From the NCBI RefSeq assembly GCF_002154225.1, contig NZ_MTSE01000003.1, positions 186,001 to 250,000 of the forward strand: a stretch of 64,000 nucleotides of DNA, read 5' to 3'. The notes beneath the pieces are model-generated. The model was not told where the DNA came from. It did not search any database and was given only the letters and a program-made list of their open reading frames with translations. Both the position numbers and the translations under genes were made by a program. This document shows positions 58,578 to 64,000 of this stretch, in pieces. The stretch comes from Hymenobacter crusticola. Lineage in GTDB: Bacteria > Bacteroidota > Bacteroidia > Cytophagales > Hymenobacteraceae. Positions within the stretch are counted from its first letter, which is position 1. The number at the start of each line of letters is the position of its first letter.

Positions 58578-61388
58578 CTAGGGCTTTTTCGGGGCTGTGG
58601 CTTGGTAAGAGGCGGGCTCCGCCGTTTTGGGTTCGGCTTTCTTTTTAGCCGCTTTTTCGAAGTCGCCGGCTTCCACGAATACAAGTTTATTATAATCAAG
58701 GTATTTCTTCACGGCGTTGTTCACTTGCTCGGGAGTTAGGGCCTGCACCTTCTTTTCAAATTCGGCATCCCAGGCAAACGTGCGGTTCAAATCCAGGTAA
58801 GTGTCTAAGCGGCTCGACAGTACGTTATCTTGCGCGCGCGACACGGACCGGTTTTGCAAGTAACCACTTTTGGCCGCTTTCACTTCGTCGGCCGAAAAGC
58901 CTTCCTTCGTCATGCGGGCAAATTCTTCCTGAATAGCCTTGTTCAGCCGGTCCTTGTTTTCGGGGTTATAAATGGCGTAAACGGTGTACGAAGCTAGCTT
59001 GTCGCGCGGGTCGGCCCCTACCATTGAGGCAATGCCGTAGCTGATGCCTTCCTTTTGCCGCACCCGCGTAGCGAGCCGCGAGTTCAGGAAACCGCCACCA
59101 AACAGGTAGTTGCCCAGCACGAGCGCCGGGTAGTCAGGGTCATCGTCGCGCATGGGCAGGTTGAGCCCCGCCACGTACACGGCGTTGGCTTTATCGCTGG
59201 TTTGCACCGCTTGGTTACCCGACTTGATGTCTTGGTACGTGCGGGCAATGCGCGTGTAAGGCTTGCTAGCTTTCCACTTGGCAAAGTCGTTCTTGACGAG
59301 CGTGCGCACGGTGGCTTCGTCGCTGGCGCCGACTACGGCTAGGGTTGCATGGTCGGCCCCGTAGAAATCCTTGTAGAATTGCTTTACCTCGTTTAGCGTT
59401 AGCGCTTTGAGGGCTTCAATCTCTTCGTCGAAGGTCATCACATAGAGTGGGTGGCCTTTCGGATGTGGGTTGAGCAGCCGCTGACTAGTGTTGAAGGCAA
59501 TGGCTTGGGGCTCTTGCTTTTGCGATTCCAGACCCGCCAGACGTTCTTCCTTCAGCTTATTAAACTCTGCTTCGGGGAACGACGGATTCTTGAGGTAATC
59601 GGTTACCACTTTCATCACCGCCGGCAGGTTTTCCTTGGCCGTTTCCACGACCACTGAGGCTGTTTGGGTGCCGCCGTACACGTAAGCGCGCGACTTCAGC
59701 TTGTCTAGCTCGTCCTTGATCTGCTGATAAGAGCGCGTTTTGGTGCCGCGCTCCAGCATGGAAGCAGTCATGCTAGCTACTACTGGCTTGTTAGTTAAGC
59801 TTTTCTCGTCGCCATAGCGCAGGGTGAGTTGCACGTTCACGCTGTTGCCACGGGTGCTCTTGGTCAGGGTGGCGTACTTAATATCTTTTTCCTGCTCCCG
59901 CTTCGTGCGCGCCTCAATGTTGGCCGGCGATACATCGAAGGCTTCGCCCGCCGCCACTACTTTTTCTCCCTTGTAGTTTTTGACCAGCGCTGCCACATCC
60001 GGCGTGGCGGGAATCTCGGCCCGCTCAGGCTTCTGATCCGGGATGAAAAGCCCGACCGTGCGGTTTGAAGGTTTTAGGTAGGCCCCAGCAACGCGCTGCA
60101 CATCAGCGGGTTTTACCTTGCGGATGTTATCACGGTACAGAAACACCAGGCGCCAGTCGCCGGCCGCAATCCATTCACTTAGGTCTAAGCCCACGCGCTC
60201 CGTGTTCTTGAACATCATGTCAATCCCGCTCAAAAGCTTGGTTTTGGCGCGTTCTACCTCTTCAGGCGTGGGGGCTTGGCGCGTCACAGCATCTAGGGTG
60301 CCAAGCATGGCCGTGCGGGCCGAGTCTAGCGACTGTTCTTTGCGCACCTCCGCGTAAAAGAACGCAAAGCCAGGGTCGTGTAAAGCGGGCGTCCAACCAT
60401 ACGTGTACGCCACCTTCTTCTTGTCGACGAGCGCCTTGTACAGGCGGCCCGAGGGCTCGTTGGTCAACACATCCATGAGCACGTCGAGGGTTGCGTAGTC
60501 GGGGTGCGGGCCGGCCGGCGTGTGGTAGGCTACGGCTAGGCCTTGCGTATCGCCCACGCGTCGTAGTGTTACGCTTCGTTCGCCGTCCTGGGTTGGCTCG
60601 GTTGTGTAGGAGGCAGAAAGCTGACGGGTTGGCTTCGGAATAGCCCCGAAGTATTGGCTAATGAGTTTCAGCGTTTTCGGCTCATCAATTTTGCCCGCCA
60701 CAACGAGCACAGCGTTGTCGGGCTGGTAGAAACGCTTGTAGAAAGCTTGCAGGTTGTCAATCGGTACGCGCTCGATATCTTCTTTCGAGCCGATGGTTGA
60801 TTTGCCGTAGTTATGCCACAAATACGCAGAAGAGAGCACCCGTTCCATCAGCACGCTCTGCGGGGAGTTCTCACCCATTTCGAACTCGTTGCGAACTACC
60901 GAAAACTCCGTGGCTAGGTCCGTTTTACTGATGAAGCTGTTCACCATCCGGTCGGATTCCAGGCTGAGGGCCCAGTTAAGATTCTCGTCGGTTGCCGAGA
61001 ACGTCTCGAAGTAATTGGTGCGGTCGTACCAAGTGGTGCCGTTGGGGCGGGCCCCGTGCTCAGTTAGTTCCTGCGTGATGTTCTTGTGGTTGGTCGAGCC
61101 CTTGAATACCATGTGCTCCAGCAAGTGCGCCATGCCGGTTTCCCCATAGCCTTCGTGCCGCGACCCTACCAAATACGTGACATTCACGGTCATCGTGGGC
61201 TTCGATGCATCCGGAAAGAGCAGCACTCGCAACCCATTGTTGAGCTGATATTCCGTGATGCCTTCCACGGAAGTTACCTTCGTAACGCCCGCCGGCAATT
61301 GGCCTTGCGCATACGTAGGAGAGAAGCCCGTGGCGAGCAGAAAAGAGGCTATGCACCACGGCCGGATAGAGGCAATAAAGCTTTGCAT
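58578..61388 (-). CDS. M16 family zinc metallopeptidase (two-repeat, exported)
   Basis: 936-residue pitrilysin-type peptidase. Signal peptide about 1-28 (SPTYAQ). The first half holds the inverted zinc motif HLLEH (His88, Glu91, His92) and the third-ligand region NEFEMGENSP about 75 residues later. The second half (from about 510) is the non-catalytic M16 C-terminal repeat (YVAGLNLPMRDDDPDYPALV, GGGFLNSRLATRVRQKEGIS). The tail is Lys/Ala/Pro-rich. The fused two-half form is common in Bacteroidota. Probably periplasmic degradation of peptides. The gene before it is divergent or absent for 200 bases. Confidence 0.94.
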   Translation of the reverse strand: MQSFIASIRPWCIASFLLATGFSPTYAQGQLPAGVTKVTSVEGITEYQLNNGLRVLLFPDASKPTMTVNVTYLVGSRHEGYGETGMAHLLEHMVFKGSTNHKNITQELTEHGARPNGTTWYDRTNYFETFSATDENLNWALSLESDRMVNSFISKTDLATEFSVVRNEFEMGENSPQSVLMERVLSSAYLWHNYGKSTIGSKEDIERVPIDNLQAFYKRFYQPDNAVLVVAGKIDEPKTLKLISQYFGAIPKPTRQLSASYTTEPTQDGERSVTLRRVGDTQGLAVAYHTPAGPHPDYATLDVLMDVLTNEPSGRLYKALVDKKKVAYTYGWTPALHDPGFAFFYAEVRKEQSLDSARTAMLGTLDAVTRQAPTPEEVERAKTKLLSGIDMMFKNTERVGLDLSEWIAAGDWRLVFLYRDNIRKVKPADVQRVAGAYLKPSNRTVGLFIPDQKPERAEIPATPDVAALVKNYKGEKVVAAGEAFDVSPANIEARTKREQEKDIKYATLTKSTRGNSVNVQLTLRYGDEKSLTNKPVVASMTASMLERGTKTRSYQQIKDELDKLKSRAYVYGGTQTASVVVETAKENLPAVMKVVTDYLKNPSFPEAEFNKLKEERLAGLESQKQEPQAIAFNTSQRLLNPHPKGHPLYVMTFDEEIEALKALTLNEVKQFYKDFYGADHATLAVVGASDEATVRTLVKNDFAKWKASKPYTRIARTYQDIKSGNQAVQTSDKANAVYVAGLNLPMRDDDPDYPALVLGNYLFGGGFLNSRLATRVRQKEGISYGIASMVGADPRDKLASYTVYAIYNPENKDRLNKAIQEEFARMTKEGFSADEVKAAKSGYLQNRSVSRAQDNVLSSRLDTYLDLNRTFAWDAEFEKKVQALTPEQVNNAVKKYLDYNKLVFVEAGDFEKAAKKKAEPKTAEPASYQATAPKKP

Positions 61389-61534
61389 AAAAAGATATTT
61401 ATTTTAGATGAATTGGTACGTTATAGATAATAACTATTCGCTAGAATACAATTGGTTAGGGGAATTATGATGCTGATAATTTCTTGCTTTAAGATTATAC
61501 AAAGGGTGTTTTTATAATGCCAAGGCCTATAAGC

Positions 61535-61570
61535 CACGCGGCCCGCTAGGAACACCTAGCGGGCCGCGTG
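61535..61570. terminator. Terminator after the App1-like gene
   Basis: A perfect 16-bp stem (CACGCGGCCCGCTAGG with CCTAGCGGGCCGCGTG) and loop AACA. The stem includes CTAG twice. Confidence 0.85.
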
Positions 61571-61589
61571 AAAAAGTTGATAGAAATAC

Positions 61590-62729
61590 TTAGGCTTGCT
61601 CATCCTTCTGCTTATCCTGCTCGATAGCCGGAATAGCTTCGTTGAAGATAAGGCCGGTACGAGCCGCGTGTTCGGCAGCTTGCACAGTATCTTGCACCAG
61701 CAGCATTTCTACCTTATGCTCATCATCAAGTAAATCCTCGGCTACTTTCTCCACGAGCATTGCCCGGTCGGGGCGCATGATATCGCGGATGTAGATAGCT
61801 AGGATGCGGTTTGGGTGGCGTTGCACCACTTCCCGGTAGATATTGGCGTCTTCCTGCCCACTGTCGCCAATAAGGACAAACGGGAGCTTCGGATACGTAA
61901 GCAGCAGATTCTCTATCTCCTTGAGCTTGTGGCCGTGGTGAGGGTTAACGTGCCGGTCGCTGCGCTTACGGCTCACGGCCATGTCACGCAGCAGAATGGG
62001 GCCGGCCGGAATTTCGTTCAGCGCCAAGAAGTCTTCCAGCAAGTCATACAGGTTCCAAGGGCTGCTACTCACGTAGAAAAAGGGGTTGTTGCGCTTCCCA
62101 TTCCGCCCTAGCTGCAACGCGCGGTAAAACTCAGCTACACCCTTGAAAGGCAGCCGCGAGTGGGCATTGCGCAGCAGCACCGTGCGAGCCATGCGCAACA
62201 AATCCGTGGCGGAAGTTTGGATGACGGTATCGTCGAGGTCGCTGATGATACCGTATTCTGCGTCGGCGGGCGGAATGAGCACCCGCGCTTGAGCACGTAC
62301 GCCGGGCGGAGTAGGAATAGGCTCGGGGGTAGCCTTCAGGTCTATATCCACAGCATACCACAGATAATCAATCGGCTCGCCCAACACCGAGGGCTCCAAG
62401 TTGAGCGTAAAGTAGCCTTCCTCGTCGGTCACAATGGGGTGTTCGGAGCCATCCGCAGGCCGAATCAGAAGCTGCGCATCGGGAATTTCGTTGCTCTCGA
62501 AACGCCGGTACATGTTCAGCAAGTTCTGCCAGCGGGAGTCGTCGGCCGAGGGTTCACCAATGCCTTTGTCGGTGAGCAAGCGGCCCTTCACGTAAAGGCG
62601 GGAAGGGGTACCGTAGCTGCGGTAAGGCACTATTTGCAAGGGGTGCAACAACCCAAGCCGGGCACGCATCTGAAGTACTAGGTCATCGGCGCGCTCAGCC
62701 CAGTCGTTTAGTTTGTCGAGAAGAGGCAT
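61590..62729 (-). CDS. App1/DUF2183-like HAD-superfamily phosphatase
   Basis: 379 residues from ATG 62729 (MPLLDKLNDWAERADD). The N-terminal part is a beta-sandwich-like domain (LYVKGRLLTDKGIGEP, EEGYFTLNLEPSVLGE). The C-terminal catalytic domain has the HAD nucleophile motif SDLDDTVIQT (Asp164-Thr168), then PFFYVSSSPWNLYDLLEDFL and LPFVLIGDSGQEDANIY as in App1, the yeast phosphatidate phosphatase family. Bacterial members are uncharacterised as far as I know, so a lipid-phosphatase role is inferred. The in-frame start at 62822 overlaps the upstream terminator and is rejected. Confidence 0.86.
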   Translation of the reverse strand: MPLLDKLNDWAERADDLVLQMRARLGLLHPLQIVPYRSYGTPSRLYVKGRLLTDKGIGEPSADDSRWQNLLNMYRRFESNEIPDAQLLIRPADGSEHPIVTDEEGYFTLNLEPSVLGEPIDYLWYAVDIDLKATPEPIPTPPGVRAQARVLIPPADAEYGIISDLDDTVIQTSATDLLRMARTVLLRNAHSRLPFKGVAEFYRALQLGRNGKRNNPFFYVSSSPWNLYDLLEDFLALNEIPAGPILLRDMAVSRKRSDRHVNPHHGHKLKEIENLLLTYPKLPFVLIGDSGQEDANIYREVVQRHPNRILAIYIRDIMRPDRAMLVEKVAEDLLDDEHKVEMLLVQDTVQAAEHAARTGLIFNEAIPAIEQDKQKDEQA

Positions 62730-62802
62730 AGTTGGCAAGAAAGAACGGTAGTACCGGAAGATACGAGAGGCCTCAACGGTAATGTTACGGCACGCCCAAA
62801 AA

Positions 62803-62838
62803 CAACGGCGCCCGCTACACATGTAGCGGGCGCCGTTG
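62803..62838 (-). terminator. Terminator after the M48 lipoprotein gene
   Basis: A perfect 17-bp stem with a 2-base loop, followed on the minus strand by TTTTT. It lies 20 bases past the stop of the gene at 62858. Confidence 0.88.
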
Positions 62839-62857
62839 AAAGAGACTTTACAGAAGG

Positions 62858-63664
62858 TTACAGAGCCTTTTGCAGCTCCAGAAACGACGCGTTATCGACG
62901 GTGCGGCCAGTACAACCTAGGCTTGCAGCTTTGGCCGTGATGGCCTCAATGCGGGCGCCTGGGTCGGGGTGGGTACTCAGGAACTCTGGTGGGTTTTGCT
63001 GGCCGGTGCTTTGGGCCTTGCTAAAGAAGCCAGCCGTGCCGTCGCACGAGTAGCTTGTGTTATTAAGATATACAACCGAGTAGTCATCAGCTTCGCGCTC
63101 AAAGTCGCGGCTGAACTTGAGCTGCCCTAGGCCGGTGGCAATTTGGGCGAGCTGGTTGGGGTTCTCTCCTAGCACAAGGCTCAGCAACAAGGAGATACCG
63201 TACTGTTGCTGTAGCTGCTTCGAGGTATGCCGGCGGTCGGCGTGGGCAATTTCGTGGCCGAGCACGCCTGCCAGTTGGCTTTCGTTATCCAAGAACTTAA
63301 TGAGGCCGGAGAAAACGTAAATGTGGCCGCCAGGGGTGGCAAAGGCGTTTTGCGTGGCGTCATCCTTGATGATTTTTACGTCCCAAGGGAAATCGTTGCG
63401 GTGCGCAAGTTGTCCGTTGTTTAACACCCGGGTCACGATAGGGTCGAGCAGCTGGTAAGCGCGGGCGTTGTTTGTGCGCTCCAAGAGCTGGCCTTTCGCA
63501 CGGTAGGTGGAATCAGTTTCGGCGGCAACTTTGTCACCAAGGGCTTTGTCGTCTTCGATGGAGAAAAGTACTACGTTGTCGCCGTCGCCGGAGCAAGCGG
63601 CAGCGCCCAATAATGACGTAGCCAGGGAGAATAGGAGCCAAGGCTTACGCAGGAGGTGTACCAT
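62858..63664 (-). CDS. M48 family metallopeptidase lipoprotein
   Basis: 268 residues. Lipoprotein signal with lipobox GAAAC (Cys24). Zinc motif HEIAH at 137-141, preceded by QNAFATPGGHIYVFSGLIKF; the third-ligand region is FEREADDYSVVYL. A Cys pair (YSCDGTAGFF, SLGCTGRT) and the block PEFLSTHPDPGARIEAI follow. It is nearly the same design as the partial gene beginning at 63741 on the same strand, so the two are a tandem duplication. It probably acts in envelope protein quality control (inference). Confidence 0.93.
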   Translation of the reverse strand: MVHLLRKPWLLFSLATSLLGAAACSGDGDNVVLFSIEDDKALGDKVAAETDSTYRAKGQLLERTNNARAYQLLDPIVTRVLNNGQLAHRNDFPWDVKIIKDDATQNAFATPGGHIYVFSGLIKFLDNESQLAGVLGHEIAHADRRHTSKQLQQQYGISLLLSLVLGENPNQLAQIATGLGQLKFSRDFEREADDYSVVYLNNTSYSCDGTAGFFSKAQSTGQQNPPEFLSTHPDPGARIEAITAKAASLGCTGRTVDNASFLELQKAL

Positions 63665-63740
63665 AAAATTGAAAAGGAGCTAGAAAGGTAAGTAGGAAGA
63701 AAGGAGCGCAACGGAATAACCCGATTGACTTGCACGCCGG

Positions 63741-64000
63741 TTAGAGCAGCTTTTTTAGCTCCGTTAGGTTGGCGTTTGAGGAGGTCCGGCCGGTGCAACC
63801 TAGCTGCTTGGCTTTCGCTTGAATATTGGCGATGCGGGAACCGGGATTGGGGTGGGTGCTCAGGAACTCTGGTGGGTTCGACTGACCTGCTTTCTCGGCT
63901 TTAATGAAGAAGCCCGCGGTGCCATCGCAAGAATAATAGTTAGTGGCTTTTAGGTAAGCTACCGAGTAAGCATCGGCCTCACGCTCGTAGTCACGGCTGA
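63741..64000 (-). CDS. M48 family metallopeptidase, tandem paralogue (N-terminal part outside window)
   Basis: The C-terminal 85 or so residues are visible; the gene runs off the right edge. Reading from the edge: SRDYEREADAYSVAYLK (third zinc ligand region), NYYSCDGTAGFFIKAEKAGQ, PPEFLSTHPNPGSRIANIQA, then QLGCTGRTSSNANLTELKKL and the stop at 63741. It matches the complete neighbour (62858-63664) closely in every block, including both Cys positions, so it is a tandem duplicate 76 bases upstream. The HEIAH motif is expected beyond the edge. Confidence 0.9.
   Translation of the reverse strand, partial: SRDYEREADAYSVAYLKATNYYSCDGTAGFFIKAEKAGQSNPPEFLSTHPNPGSRIANIQAKAKQLGCTGRTSSNANLTELKKLL

Noticed and set aside
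1..64000. CRISPR array, prophage, integrative element or classical defence island
   Set aside because: No regularly spaced direct repeats, no integrase, transposase, capsid, helicase-nuclease or toxin-antitoxin-like genes were recognised; the repeats present are palindromic intergenic units.

Overview
The window looks like the chromosome of a member of the Bacteroidota, most likely Hymenobacter or a close relative in the Cytophagales. The DNA is GC-rich. It carries a SusC/SusD pair with a FecR anti-sigma factor, a protease with a type IX secretion (T9SS) sorting tail, a DUF4199 protein, and promoter elements of the Bacteroidota TAnnTTTG type with few strong Shine-Dalgarno sites. The genus is an inference from family content and style. 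I see no rRNA, tRNA, CRISPR array, transposase or phage gene.

Layout. 1-12.7 kb is a polysaccharide utilisation locus: FecR (cut by the window edge), an STN-type SusC, SusD, a GH106-like rhamnosidase, a CE15-like glucuronoyl esterase and, behind a terminator, a GH97 glycosidase. 12.8-19.2 kb holds an unknown acidic protein, a GH15 glucoamylase/trehalase-like enzyme, lepA, a small unknown protein, folD and queE. 19.2-22.6 kb has a PorE-like TPR/PD40/OmpA protein and two tandem small secreted paralogues. 22.6-30.3 kb is housekeeping on the minus strand (gltA, mnmE, a DtxR regulator, a fabH-like synthase, a glycosyltransferase), with one plus-strand aldo/keto reductase. 30.4-34.7 kb has a T9SS-exported metalloprotease, an unknown secreted protein, a PAS-LuxR regulator and dapD. 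35.0-43.2 kb is a heavy-metal efflux island: an OmpR-type two-component system followed by an outer-membrane factor, adaptor and CzcA-type pump. 43.3-50.1 kb has an exported msrA, a 3-hydroxyacyl-CoA dehydrogenase, a tiny membrane protein, a beta-barrel protein, an ABC-F ATPase, a DUF4199 protein and a third member of the small secreted family. 50.2-64 kb is rich in envelope genes: L,D-transpeptidase, mtgA, three M48 metallopeptidases (the last cut by the window edge) and an M16 peptidase. It also carries a lipid kinase, a metallophosphoesterase, a LON-domain protein, a GNAT/Crp/SMR cluster and an App1-like phosphatase.

How the parts work together. The first 12.7 kb forms a sense-import-degrade unit, presumably switched on through a sigma factor lying just left of the window. 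The metal-efflux genes form a sensor-to-pump unit. Much of the rest is envelope upkeep.

The signals least explained by ordinary genes are these: CTAG is unusually common in both genes and gaps; three families of inverted repeats occur, one of which sits exactly at gene stop codons; a three-member family of small exported proteins lies behind AT-rich leaders; and the ABC-F protein has all its lesions in one of its two ATP sites. I did not find a clear-cut new multi-gene defence or secretion system.
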